Assembly (NCBI GenBank): GCA_028289345.1 | Contig: JANQQL010000028.1 | Span: forward strand, 124,001 to 188,000 | Direction of reading: 5' to 3' | Origin: Planctomycetota bacterium | Lineage (GTDB): Bacteria > Planctomycetota > B15-G4 > SIAN01 | DNA length: 64,000 bases | Shown: positions 26,117 through 34,930 of the stretch, piece by piece | Layout: every line of letters begins with the position of its first letter | How positions within the stretch are numbered: position 1 is the stretch's first letter | The notes under the pieces: model-generated | Told to the model about the DNA's origin: nothing | Databases searched by the model: none | What the model saw: only the letters and a program-made list of their open reading frames with translations | Position numbers and translations under genes: made by a program

Positions 26117-28495
26117 TCAATGGGAGGAGGCCGCCCCGGTGTCGTCGTCGCTCCTGTGCTCGAGAGAGCGCACGGCAAGGCGCACCGCGGCGGCAATTCC
26201 GGCAGAGATCTCGCCACTCTCGTCTCCCAGGGCGGGGGCGAGGTCGAAGTCAAGCCGCAGCTTTCCCGAGTGCAGCGCCCCGCGGGATTCGCGGTCGTTG
26301 AACCACCGAAACACCGTTGGATTCTGCGTCGCCGCCGCAAAGGCTTGATCGATCACATTTGCCGGGTCTCCGACGGGAGTGTTGTGACAACCGGAACAGG
26401 TTTCACGAATCTGCTCTTGAAGGAAGCTGACACGCTCCCGCTCGGAACCCTCGAGCGCCTCTTCCATCTCGTAAAAGAGATCCACCAATGCCTCGCCGTT
26501 TTCCTGGTAGCGCAGCACCGTGTCTTCCCCAAGAAGATCGATCCAAACTCCAACGATCTCCAGCAAGGACTCCATTCGCTCGGCCAGAACTGGCATCCAC
26601 GAAGGCGGAAGCGGGTCCCCGGAGCGTGATTGCCGCGACAACACTCGCATGTACTGAGAGTTGCCCGCCATGACCGAGCGCTGCTTCGTGAAGGCCGCGT
26701 CCAGGGGATCCGAGAACTCGACCGGCATCCACCAGTCTGGAGGAGCTTGGGGATCCTCCGCGAAGTGAACTTTGGTCAGAATCGTGAGTAGCTGAGAAAG
26801 ATAGAGCCCCCAACGCCGAGTGAGATCCTGGTCGACCTCCTCCGCGCCCCAAGCATTCATGGTAAGCACTTTCCCCTGAGACACGACCAGCGACGCCCGA
26901 CCTTCCGCCGAGATCTCCGGAACGGCCACTTCCACCAAGACCGCGTCTTGCCAGGTCCCGTTCTGAGAAACTCGAGCCTCGTACCAGCGCATGGATCGCG
27001 AGGGTTCTCCGAGTTCGTGACGGGCTCGCCCGACCCAGTCATTCGCTCGCTCCGAGTTCAACGGCACGACGTCACGGAATTCGAGCCCGACGTTCTCCCA
27101 CCAAGCGTTCTCAGGAGACGGATCCGGTTCGGGGCTGCTTCGAAGGAACGATGCAAGGACCGAATGTTGGTCGGCACGAGTCTCCGTTTCAGCAGTAAGC
27201 AAGGCACGGCTCATGGAAAGGGAAGGCCAAGACACCGAACTCGGCCAAGGCCGCGGAACGAGTTCGCCGTTCCATGACTCGAGTGCCATTCGTTCCGTGG
27301 CATGTCCAGGCGCCAAGATCTCGAGAACAGCTCCTTGGACTTGGGGAAACGCCGGCAGCTCGAAGAATCCGGAGCCATTGGCAACGGTACGAGCCACCGA
27401 TCGCTCAAACTGGTACCAATGCCCGCGGAACAATGAATCGAAGAAGGTCGCGGGGAGCAGAACCCGGACGATGGCGCCGGCAATTCCCTTCCCGTCTCCG
27501 TTTCGAATCCAGCCCTCTCGGCTTGTGGCAGGGGCCACCACCACGAAGGGGCTCGCGTCATTGTCCCACACAGGGACCACCCGGGCGGCGAATTCGGAAC
27601 GGACCGATCGGAGCCCCACGAGGGACTCGCGGTCCACGTGTTCCGGAACCGTCAACAATCCTCGGAGGTCGGTGGTGCTCGGGCCCGGCGAGTCGCCGAT
27701 CTCGAGAGACACTCCGGCAGCCGGAAGGCCGCGTTCGTTCAACGCAAGTATCGGTGCAGCGAACGGTGGAAGTGCCGCCGGTGCATAAGCCACGTCGACC
27801 GGTGGGAGGGTTGGCGTCGTTTCCGAGGGAATGGACTCCGGAAGTGGAGCCGTGGGCGAGGACACGAACCAGAAGCACGCAAGGACCATTCCGAGGGCAA
27901 CAGCGGTGGCAGGCAGCGTCCATCGACGAAAGAAGGACTGCCTGGGACGCCACCACAGCGACAGAACCGCGGGCAAGGAACGACTTCGCTCTTCCGACAA
28001 ATCTTGCAACCGATCGCGCAGCAGCGAACGAGCGCGGGACAAACGCTTGCGAATCGCGGCCGGAGTGGTGTCCCACTGTTCCGCCATCGCCGCCACCTCC
28101 ATGCCTTCGAAGTAGCGACCCAGAGTCGTCGAGCGATACGGTTCATCGAGCGCCATGACCGCTTCCACCACGCGCTGCCTCGTGGCCACCCGCGCAACCA
28201 CCTCCGCGGCGGCGGGAGTGATCGCCGGTGGCTCGACTTCTGCCTCGTGATGGCGACGACGTTGCGAGGAGCGTTGCGAATGGAACGCCAAGCGCTCTGC
28301 CACTTTGCGCAACCACGCACGCGGCCCGGGCAACCCTCCCCCCTTGCGCGGTGGATGGGTGAGCGCCTTCAAGAACACCTGCTGGGTCAGGTCATCGGCG
28401 TCCTCGTCCGGCGAAGCAACCAAACCGCGAACCAGAGCACGCACCCACTGCTCTTCCGCCAACAACTGATCGAGGGAGTATGAGTTGGGATTCAT
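26117..28495 (-). CDS. Membrane-tethered ECF sigma factor fused to a cytochrome c'-like module
   Basis: A 792-residue fusion. Residues 12-90 are sigma region 2 (DDLTQQVFLKAL) and 105-165 region 4 with the helix-turn-helix (TTPAAIRKRLSRARSLLRDR). A TM segment at about 194-211 (LPATAVALGMVLACFWFV) should put the rest outside the membrane. Residues about 235-410 have carboxypeptidase-regulatory-like beta modules (ALNERGLPAAGVSLEIG). Residues about 620-710 form predicted helices ending in IRETCSGCHNTPVG, a CxxCH haem site (C700, C703, H704) placed as in cytochrome c'. This layout suggests a sigma factor held at the membrane with a haem-binding sensor outside. Start ATG 28495 lacks a strong ribosome site. 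No anti-sigma gene is adjacent. Confidence 0.85.
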   Translation of the reverse strand: MNPNSYSLDQLLAEEQWVRALVRGLVASPDEDADDLTQQVFLKALTHPPRKGGGLPGPRAWLRKVAERLAFHSQRSSQRRRHHEAEVEPPAITPAAAEVVARVATRQRVVEAVMALDEPYRSTTLGRYFEGMEVAAMAEQWDTTPAAIRKRLSRARSLLRDRLQDLSEERSRSLPAVLSLWWRPRQSFFRRWTLPATAVALGMVLACFWFVSSPTAPLPESIPSETTPTLPPVDVAYAPAALPPFAAPILALNERGLPAAGVSLEIGDSPGPSTTDLRGLLTVPEHVDRESLVGLRSVRSEFAARVVPVWDNDASPFVVVAPATSREGWIRNGDGKGIAGAIVRVLLPATFFDSLFRGHWYQFERSVARTVANGSGFFELPAFPQVQGAVLEILAPGHATERMALESWNGELVPRPWPSSVSWPSLSMSRALLTAETETRADQHSVLASFLRSSPEPDPSPENAWWENVGLEFRDVVPLNSERANDWVGRARHELGEPSRSMRWYEARVSQNGTWQDAVLVEVAVPEISAEGRASLVVSQGKVLTMNAWGAEEVDQDLTRRWGLYLSQLLTILTKVHFAEDPQAPPDWWMPVEFSDPLDAAFTKQRSVMAGNSQYMRVLSRQSRSGDPLPPSWMPVLAERMESLLEIVGVWIDLLGEDTVLRYQENGEALVDLFYEMEEALEGSERERVSFLQEQIRETCSGCHNTPVGDPANVIDQAFAAATQNPTVFRWFNDRESRGALHSGKLRLDFDLAPALGDESGEISAGIAAAVRLAVRSLEHRSDDDTGAASSH

Positions 28496-28851
28496 GCAGA
28501 GTGACACCCGCTCGATGCCGACCTGTGACTCGAAACTTCCTGAAAGGCCGGCACGAGAGGGAATACGAACCACCACCACCGGTGACGACCGGTTTCCGTC
28601 GCGGCGCGGTGAAATCGTGGGCACTGCTGGCGACGAGCGCAGGTTGGGCCCCTTGCGTCCCCGAAGCACGAGGAGCAAGGGTCTCCCGCAGGGGTCGCTC
28701 GGCGACTCGACTCCCCAAGACGACCCTCTCGCCCCCCTGCCGGGCTTGCTGATCGGCGAGTTGGATGGGGGCGTCTCGCGAACGGTTCCCGCTGGGGGAG
28801 GTGTGGGACCGCTCGAAGCCCGCCCGTGGCGCCGCCCCCAACTGATGAATG

Positions 28852-28869
28852 ATTAGCGATTTCGCTAAT
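28852..28869. promoter_or_regulatory. Operator 1 for the ArsR operon
   Basis: ATTAGCGATTTCGCTAAT is a perfect inverted repeat with 8-base arms. It lies just upstream of TTGACA (28871-28876). Confidence 0.75.
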
Positions 28870-28870
28870 T

Positions 28871-28876
28871 TTGACA
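28871..28876 (+). promoter_or_regulatory. -35 hexamer between two operators
   Basis: A consensus TTGACA lies between operator 1 and operator 2. The matching -10 is not clear and would fall within operator 2, so repressor bound there should block the promoter. Confidence 0.55.
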
Positions 28877-28884
28877 CCCAATCA

Positions 28885-28902
28885 ATTAGCGTAACTGCTA
28901 AA
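28885..28902. promoter_or_regulatory. Operator 2 for the ArsR operon
   Basis: ATTAGCGTAACTGCTAAA repeats the TTAGC-N6-GCTAA pattern of operator 1 with one arm mismatch at the end. The centres are 33 bases apart, close to three helical turns, so two dimers would bind the same face. Confidence 0.68.
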
Positions 28903-28949
28903 TACCTCTGAGAGCATTCCCCAACCTCAACCCCCGCAGGAGGAACCTC

Positions 28950-29306
28950 ATGAGTTCCAGCGACAGCAGTGCTCCCGAAACCGTGATTGCCATCTATCGA
29001 GTGTCCGCAGAACACGAGAAAGACTTCTTCGCCTTGCTTCGCCAGCACTACCCGACCTTGCGACGTCTGGACTTGGTGACGGACCAGAAGCCGGTGGTGT
29101 ATCGAGGCGAGGAACATGACGGCGGCCCCATCGTGTTCGAGATCTTCGAATGGAAGAACGGCGCTGCGGCCGGCATCGCTCATGAGACCCCCGAGGTGGC
29201 CAAGATCTGGGAAGGCATGGGCACCATGGTGGAAAGTCGAGACGGCCGCCCGAAATTCGAATTCCCCCACGTCAAGCTGGTCGAGAACGCCTTTGACCCG
29301 GCCTGA
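28950..29306 (+). CDS. Small alpha/beta-barrel protein (monooxygenase-like fold), ArsR-linked
   Basis: A 118-residue protein with a strong AGGAGG site (28938-28943). Strand-helix pattern ETVIAIYRVSAEHEKDFFAL and VFEIFEWKNGAAAGIAHETPE suggests a dimeric alpha/beta-barrel such as the antibiotic biosynthesis monooxygenase-like (ABM) proteins, but I cannot see catalytic residues. It is the first gene of an operon with ArsR, whose start overlaps its last 14 bases. It may be the effector-handling protein controlled by that repressor. Confidence 0.75.
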   Translation: MSSSDSSAPETVIAIYRVSAEHEKDFFALLRQHYPTLRRLDLVTDQKPVVYRGEEHDGGPIVFEIFEWKNGAAAGIAHETPEVAKIWEGMGTMVESRDGRPKFEFPHVKLVENAFDPA

Positions 29307-29625
29307 AACTCCTCGCAACGCCCAACAAGAACTCGAAGATCTCGACACGGTCTTCAAGGCCCTGGCACACGCCTCTCGTCGTCACATTTTGCTGGTCCTG
29401 CAGTTTCGTGGCGGCGAGATGAGTGCCGGGGACATCGCCAGTCGCTTTGCTTGCTCCTGGCCCACCACCACTCGTCACCTGGGAGTTCTCAAAGAAGCCG
29501 ACTTGGTCCGGGTCTATCGACGGGGACGCGAGCGCTTCTACGGCATCCACCGCGAGCGACTGCGATCCGTTGCCGGAGGCTGGCTCCAGTGGTTCGATGA
29601 CGAGGCGAAGGGGGGCGCCCCGTAA
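29293..29625 (+). CDS. ArsR-family winged-helix repressor
   Basis: A 110-residue regulator; TTG 29293 is the start, overlapping the preceding gene by 14 bases, typical of coupled translation. The fold is readable: DTVFKALAHASRRHILLVLQ, then the recognition helix region AGDIASRFACSWPTTTRHLG and the wing LVRVYRRGRERFYGIH. No metal-binding Cys-x-Cys motif is present, so it probably senses a non-metal ligand or pairs with the upstream protein. The twin palindromes at 28852-28902 are its probable autoregulatory sites. Confidence 0.85.
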   Translation: MTRPETPRNAQQELEDLDTVFKALAHASRRHILLVLQFRGGEMSAGDIASRFACSWPTTTRHLGVLKEADLVRVYRRGRERFYGIHRERLRSVAGGWLQWFDDEAKGGAP

Positions 29626-29860
29626 CACGAGCCGGTTCGTGCAACATTGGTGATGTCCATCCACCGTTCTACGGCGAAGTGGGTGGTCTTCCTGGCTCCG
29701 AGGCGATCCCTTACCGACGGGAGCTGGTCCCGCGGCGACTCGTGCCTGCTGCTCCGCCGCCAGTCCCGAATCGCGGCGGGGACATCTCGTGAACCACCGC
29801 CCAGTCGCAGAGGTACCCCCCTTTGCGGCGCTGATGCTGCTTTCTTGACGGGGGGTCCTG

Positions 29861-31399
29861 ATGTTCGGTGAGAGCTTCGTGACGATGACCATGCTCGCGG
29901 GCACTCTGGTGACAGGCGATGGTGGTGCGGCCGCGAGCGGGCAAGACAACACTTCCCCGCGAGAGATTGACGTGGCTTACGACGCGTACATCGAGGCGTT
30001 CAACTCCGGCGACCGAGCCGTCTACCGGGACTTTGTTGCCGAGTGGTTCGACAATGAAGGACAGGTGGCGGAAGCGGACATTGAAGCCTTTTCGGGCGGG
30101 ATGTTGGACGTTTACCGCCGCCTGGGTCCCGTCGAGGTCCGTTCGGTGGAACTGGACCTCGAGACCACTCAGGAAGCCTGGGTGACCGGGGAGTTCACCG
30201 GTGGACAGAGTCTTCTTCTCGTTCAGATCGGGTCCGATGGCAGCCTCTCTGCTCTGGCGGATACGTCCGGCCTGCGCGCCGGCCGGTCGGCGAACCGGCT
30301 CGAAGAGGTCACACCAGAATCCCTTTCACAAACGCTGGACCCGTACTTCGAGAGGCTCGTGGAGGAGGACCTGTTTTCCGGTGGTGCCTGGATCGCCATG
30401 GGTGGCGAAATCGTCTACAGCTTTTCTGGCGGGCCACGGGATCGCCGCACCGACGAGACGATCAACGCGGACACTCTGTTCAACCCGGCCTCGATCGGCA
30501 AGATGATGACCGCAACGGTGGTCCTGTCGCTGATCGAGGAAGGCGTTCTCGACCTGCAAGATCCAATCGGAAAGTGGATCCCCAAGTATCCCGAACCCTG
30601 GGCAAGCAAGATCACGATCGAGCATCTGCTGACCCACACCTCAGGCATCGAGTTGGACGACGATGACACCTGCATGGCAGCGTTGGCGGAGGCCAGGTCC
30701 ATCGGGGAAATGATCGCGCTCCAGGTGGCACATGTGGAACGCGTTCTGGCTCTCGCAACCTTCGACCCTGGTGGTCGATTCAATTACACCAACGAGGGTT
30801 ATGTTCTGCTCGGTGGAATCGCGGAAGTCGCAAGTGGCAGTGACTTCGAAGATCTCTTGCGGGAGCGTGTGTTCGAACCCGCGGGCATGGTTCGGACCAT
30901 TCCCCGGAGAGAACTAGGTGGTCTGGAAAACGTGGCCGTGCCTCACAGCATCGTGCGCAATCGTCGGAACGGAACCTACTTCGAGACAGTCTCCCCGCTG
31001 GTCGACACCGACTTCGGCCATTCATGGCTGGCAAGTCCGGTCACCGTTCCTGCATCGCCGGTCTATGCCACCGGTGCCGATCTGATCCGGTTCCTGTCGG
31101 CCCTCGCTCACGGGAAGCTCGTCTCTGCCGAACTCGTGGAGGCGATGTTCACCCCTCACGTGCTGCGGTCGGACGAGGAAGCTTACGGATTGCGGGAGGA
31201 CCAAGGTCTGGGGGTGAAGGTCGTCCAAGAACATGGCGTCCACAGCATCGGCCACGACGGCGGAGTGCCCGGCTTCCGGGCCAAGCTCTACTACTATCCC
31301 GACAACGACATGACGATTCTGACGTGGTCCAACAGCGAGGGGGCCAACGCCACCGCGCATCAACACATGGAAGACCTGACGGCGGTTCGGACGAACTGA
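29861..31399 (+). CDS. Class C beta-lactamase-like serine hydrolase with N-terminal domain
   Basis: A 512-residue protein starting at ATG 29861. The first 30 residues are mildly hydrophobic (MFGESFVTMTMLAGTLVTG) and could be a weak signal. Residues about 35-140 form a SnoaL/NTF2-like module. The hydrolase domain has SxxK (S211-IGK-214 in NPASIGKMMTA), the YxN motif in FNYTNEGYVLLG and a GHDGGVPGF turn near the C-terminus replacing KTG. This set marks the family of esterases, D-aminopeptidases and beta-lactamases that share a fold. A role in antibiotic resistance is not implied. It is separated from ArsR by 235 bases. Confidence 0.9.
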   Translation: MFGESFVTMTMLAGTLVTGDGGAAASGQDNTSPREIDVAYDAYIEAFNSGDRAVYRDFVAEWFDNEGQVAEADIEAFSGGMLDVYRRLGPVEVRSVELDLETTQEAWVTGEFTGGQSLLLVQIGSDGSLSALADTSGLRAGRSANRLEEVTPESLSQTLDPYFERLVEEDLFSGGAWIAMGGEIVYSFSGGPRDRRTDETINADTLFNPASIGKMMTATVVLSLIEEGVLDLQDPIGKWIPKYPEPWASKITIEHLLTHTSGIELDDDDTCMAALAEARSIGEMIALQVAHVERVLALATFDPGGRFNYTNEGYVLLGGIAEVASGSDFEDLLRERVFEPAGMVRTIPRRELGGLENVAVPHSIVRNRRNGTYFETVSPLVDTDFGHSWLASPVTVPASPVYATGADLIRFLSALAHGKLVSAELVEAMFTPHVLRSDEEAYGLREDQGLGVKVVQEHGVHSIGHDGGVPGFRAKLYYYPDNDMTILTWSNSEGANATAHQHMEDLTAVRTN

Positions 31400-31855
31400 G
31401 TGAACCGTGTGGCAACCAGTGGAACGGCTTGCCGGAACCCGACACTCTGCTTCGCCGTCGTCGCGGACGTCCAGAAGGTCATGACATCGTTGCGGGGGCG
31501 GGTCCCAGCGCTAGATCCTCCCATGGCCAACAGCCAAGGCATCCCCCCCACCGACGTTCGTGGCCGGCACCCCTGGCGCGCCGCCGAAAGTGCTCCCGAG
31601 CGAGTCCTCATCGAACCAGGGGAACTTTCGCTGGTGCGACCTCCGCAAAGGAGTGGGGATCGGCGTGGATTCCGGTGGCCGAGGTTGGGGTTGCCGCCCA
31701 CACGCTGACACTTTCCCGCAGCTTCGGCGGGCTGGAGGAAATCGTGTCCGCCCAATGAGTTTTGCCCGCGCGTCCCCCACGAAGTCCCCCTTTCCAGGAT
31801 TCTTGGATTCTTCGGGTCACGAACGGACTTGGGGTGTCATTCGGTAGCAGATCCG
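31400..31855. other. Intergenic region, about 450 bp, no gene seen
   Basis: Between the serine hydrolase and the sigma factor gene, on the same strand. Frames are open in several phases, but none has a ribosome site, plausible composition or family motif. A promoter for the sigma operon should be here; I cannot place it. Confidence 0.45.
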
Positions 31856-34800
31856 ATGAATGACTCGACGACACCCTCTGCTCGCGCGCTGCTCGACAGC
31901 GTGGCTTTCACCCGGCGCCTTGCTCGGCGCCTGCTTCCCGATGATGCGGGAGCGGACGACGTGGCGCAGGATGCGCTACTCATCGCCCTGAACAAACCCT
32001 CCGATCTTTGGGGGAACCGTGGTTGGTTTGCCGGAGTGGTGCGCAACCTGGTGCGCGGACACCATCGCCAGTGGGCACAGCGCACCCGCGCTGAGCAACA
32101 ACTCCGTCGTTTGGAAGCCGTCCCCGAACCCGATCCCTCGGTAAAAGTGCGCCAGCAACAGCGCTTGATCGAGGCCGTGCTGGAACTCGACGAGGCATCC
32201 CGGACCGCGGTCATCCTGCGCTACTTCCACGATAAGAGCGCCCGCGAGATTGGCCTCGCACTCGGGATTCGAGAAGAGGCGGTTCGAAAGAGGGTTTCTC
32301 GAGCACTCGCAAAGCTGCGCCGAAATCTCGAGCGAGAGTTTGCTGAAGAACCCGGCGGTTACCTAGCCGTGGTGTTGCCTTTGGCGATTCCCGAACTGCC
32401 AAAGCAACATGCCATCCCGCAAGAGAGAAAGAGTGAGGCTCCGGAGTCTTTGGGGCCCGAGACAAGCGCGTCCTTGGGAATCGGAAAGTGGATTGGGGCT
32501 TCTCTGATCGCGTTGGCCGGCGTCGCCATCCTCGTCGGAACTCGACCATCATGGCTTCCCTTTCGCTCCCCGTCAGAAGAAGAATCGGTGGCCGTTGAAT
32601 TCGTGCCGAGCAACAACACCCGGTCTGCAAGCCAAGGCGAGCTCAAACTCGCGGCCACCCGGGAACAAGTACCGACCAGTCCTCAGGAAAGAACAGGGGA
32701 TCAGAGACAGTTCCCCCTCACTTCCTTGTCGGCCCCCACCACGGTCACGGTCCTCGACGAAGCGGGCCAACCGGTTCCCGGCGCTCTGGTTTGGACGCTG
32801 GATCAGCAAGGCAGCGTGCATCGTGGCAAGTGTGACGAACACGGCCAGACGACTTTGGACTCCACCGCGCAAGCCCTGGCCGCTTGGTCTGCCGGACTGA
32901 CTCCCGGTTTCTTGCAAGCTCCCATGGCTGCCTCGCCACGCTTGACTCTCGGCGCGGGGCAGCGCCTCGCGGGTACGGTCTTCGTGGAAGGAGAACGGGC
33001 CTCGGGCTCTGACACGTTGGAGCTAACCACGGTTGTCCTCGGTCCCTTCGAAGCGTGCCCTCCGGAGCTCATGCAAGCCGTGCAGGAACAGGTTCCGTCA
33101 CTGTCAGACCACCAGTCCGCGTTGCCACTGGATGACCAGGGAGAATTCCTGATCGAGGGACTGCCCGCGGAATGGTCGGGGCGTTTGCTCGCCGCCGATG
33201 GCTTTCAGTTCGTCGAAGCCCATCCCGCGACGGTTCCGCTTCAACCGGCAAGCCTGGTCGTCCGCCAACCTCGAACCGACCTACGCCTCGAGTTGCAAAG
33301 AACCCCCTGCATCGCAGGAAATGTCCATTGGTCCGACACGAATCAGCCAGTCGCTGAAGGAACGGTGGAAGTGTGTGTGCTGTACGCGGACGGCAACAAG
33401 TCCTACTTGACTCGCGACCGTCTCGATGAACTCGGGGCTTTCTCCGTCGGTGTCTTTCCTTACGCGGATCCCTATGGGCGTCCCGCCGTGCATCAAGTGC
33501 AAGTCGACATTCGCCCCGCCGGGGGAGAGTTCCGCCGCGTCCAACTCGACGAACACCAGGCAGACGAACGGGGGGTGTGGCTGGTCGATCGAACGCCGGA
33601 CCTTCATTTCCAAGTCGTCGACCGGCAAGGCAACCCGGTGCCCCGGGCTTTGGTCGCCGGCAAGATCCCCCGAGACTACGGCATCCACCGGGCCCACGTG
33701 TTCGCGGACGATCAGGGCCGTGGGCGATTGCGCAATGTTCCCCTCGCTCGAGAGTTCGTTCTGGTCGGCGCGACGGGCTTTCGAGCGCGCTCCTTCGTGT
33801 TGGGCACGGAGCGGGGAACTCCAGACGTTCCGAGGATCTTCGAACTGCAACAGGTCAATCGCCTGTCTGTTCGCCTGGACTCCCCGAACTTGGCCGTCGA
33901 CCAACTCACCGTCGAACTGACCTCCGAGGCTCCCCTGTTGGCAACCGAGCCGTCGCCCGCCGATGTGGTCGGCCAACGGTTCCTCGAGATTCTTGGAATC
34001 GGTCCCACCAACAAGCCCACGGTTCTCCGTCACTACGTGTCCGACGAGGACGACGTCTGGGAACTCTCGGACCTGCGACCGGGAATGCCGGTCGAGGCGG
34101 TGGTTCGTGGACCCGGCGACGTGGTGTTGACGACCCAGGCACTGGTGACGCCGAACCTCGGTCAATGGCAGTCGGTCACGCTTCCCGTGTCGGCGTCCTT
34201 GCAACGGTACTTCGGCAAAGTCGTCGATCGTGAAGGAAGGGGCGTTGCCGGCGTTCGAGTCTGCGCCGAGTGGGAGTCGCGAGGGAGACAGTGGCTGGCG
34301 AACTCAGACTCCCAGGGGGAATTCACCCGGCGTTTGCTCGCCACGAACGAGCTCCTTGAGTGGATCTGGTTGGACGCCCCCGGTTTTGCCACCACCCGAA
34401 TTCCCCCCCAGGCTGACTTTGGCGACCTGGGAGAGCTCCTCTTGCTGCCGGGAAACTCGGTGGACGTCGTCGTGCGCGAGGTCGGAGGCCGACAACACCG
34501 CCCGGAGAAGCTCTGGGCAGTGACCGAAACCGGATACCCGGTGCAGGGCCAATTCCTCGACGGCCGACACCGATTGGTCGGACTGCCCTCCGGGGGATTG
34601 GAGCTCAAAGCTCGCTTGGGAGGTCGCACCTACTCTCAGCATTGTTCGAACCCCACCGGTCGGGTGACATTCGACGTTCCCACCCACGGCACGTTCTTCT
34701 ACGAGGTGCCCGATGCGGTTCCCGATTTCTACCCCGACGCCGAGGACTGGCTGCGGATTCAGTCGCTGGACGAAGAAGACGTCCGCATCCGCATGCGACG

Positions 34801-34930
34801 GGATCAACCGCTGCTCTTGCCACTTCGACCGGGAAGGTACGTGCTCGAGGGCGAGGGCACGAGCCGAGAGTTCCGCATCAAGGCGAATCAACAAACCACT
34901 TTGTCTGCAAACACGGAAACTGACTCATGA
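31856..34930 (+). CDS. Membrane-tethered ECF sigma factor with carboxypeptidase-regulatory repeats
   Basis: A 1024-residue protein from ATG 31856. Region 2 lies at about 14-80 (AGADDVAQDALLIALNKP), region 4 at 105-160 (ILRYFHDKSAREIGLALGIR, EEAVRKRVSRALAKLRRNL). A TM segment at about 209-228 (KWIGASLIALAGVAILVGTR) is followed by about 800 residues of beta-rich extracytoplasmic modules, several resembling carboxypeptidase-regulatory domains (TVTVLDEAGQPVPGALVWTL, FGKVVDREGRGVAGVRVC, FQVVDRQGNPVPRALVAG). It resembles the sigma/cytochrome fusion 3.4 kb away but lacks CxxCH. Coupled (ATGA) to the DUF5694 gene. A stress or surface-sensing role is inferred. Confidence 0.87.
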   Translation: MNDSTTPSARALLDSVAFTRRLARRLLPDDAGADDVAQDALLIALNKPSDLWGNRGWFAGVVRNLVRGHHRQWAQRTRAEQQLRRLEAVPEPDPSVKVRQQQRLIEAVLELDEASRTAVILRYFHDKSAREIGLALGIREEAVRKRVSRALAKLRRNLEREFAEEPGGYLAVVLPLAIPELPKQHAIPQERKSEAPESLGPETSASLGIGKWIGASLIALAGVAILVGTRPSWLPFRSPSEEESVAVEFVPSNNTRSASQGELKLAATREQVPTSPQERTGDQRQFPLTSLSAPTTVTVLDEAGQPVPGALVWTLDQQGSVHRGKCDEHGQTTLDSTAQALAAWSAGLTPGFLQAPMAASPRLTLGAGQRLAGTVFVEGERASGSDTLELTTVVLGPFEACPPELMQAVQEQVPSLSDHQSALPLDDQGEFLIEGLPAEWSGRLLAADGFQFVEAHPATVPLQPASLVVRQPRTDLRLELQRTPCIAGNVHWSDTNQPVAEGTVEVCVLYADGNKSYLTRDRLDELGAFSVGVFPYADPYGRPAVHQVQVDIRPAGGEFRRVQLDEHQADERGVWLVDRTPDLHFQVVDRQGNPVPRALVAGKIPRDYGIHRAHVFADDQGRGRLRNVPLAREFVLVGATGFRARSFVLGTERGTPDVPRIFELQQVNRLSVRLDSPNLAVDQLTVELTSEAPLLATEPSPADVVGQRFLEILGIGPTNKPTVLRHYVSDEDDVWELSDLRPGMPVEAVVRGPGDVVLTTQALVTPNLGQWQSVTLPVSASLQRYFGKVVDREGRGVAGVRVCAEWESRGRQWLANSDSQGEFTRRLLATNELLEWIWLDAPGFATTRIPPQADFGDLGELLLLPGNSVDVVVREVGGRQHRPEKLWAVTETGYPVQGQFLDGRHRLVGLPSGGLELKARLGGRTYSQHCSNPTGRVTFDVPTHGTFFYEVPDAVPDFYPDAEDWLRIQSLDEEDVRIRMRRDQPLLLPLRPGRYVLEGEGTSREFRIKANQQTTLSANTETDS

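Larger units (their letters stand above)
28496..28949. other. Divergent intergenic region with ArsR-type operators
   Basis: The first 350 bases up to about 28850 show no gene. The last 100 carry a promoter-like TTGACA flanked by two TTAGC-N6-GCTAA palindromes, described separately, serving the downstream ABM/ArsR pair. Confidence 0.6.

Noticed and set aside
29861..31399. Reading the serine hydrolase as an antibiotic-resistance beta-lactamase
   Set aside because: SxxK and YxN are shared by many esterases and peptidases; nothing specific to beta-lactam hydrolysis is visible.
31400..31855. Several small open frames between the serine hydrolase and sigma factor genes
   Set aside because: None has a ribosome site, family motif or coding-like composition.
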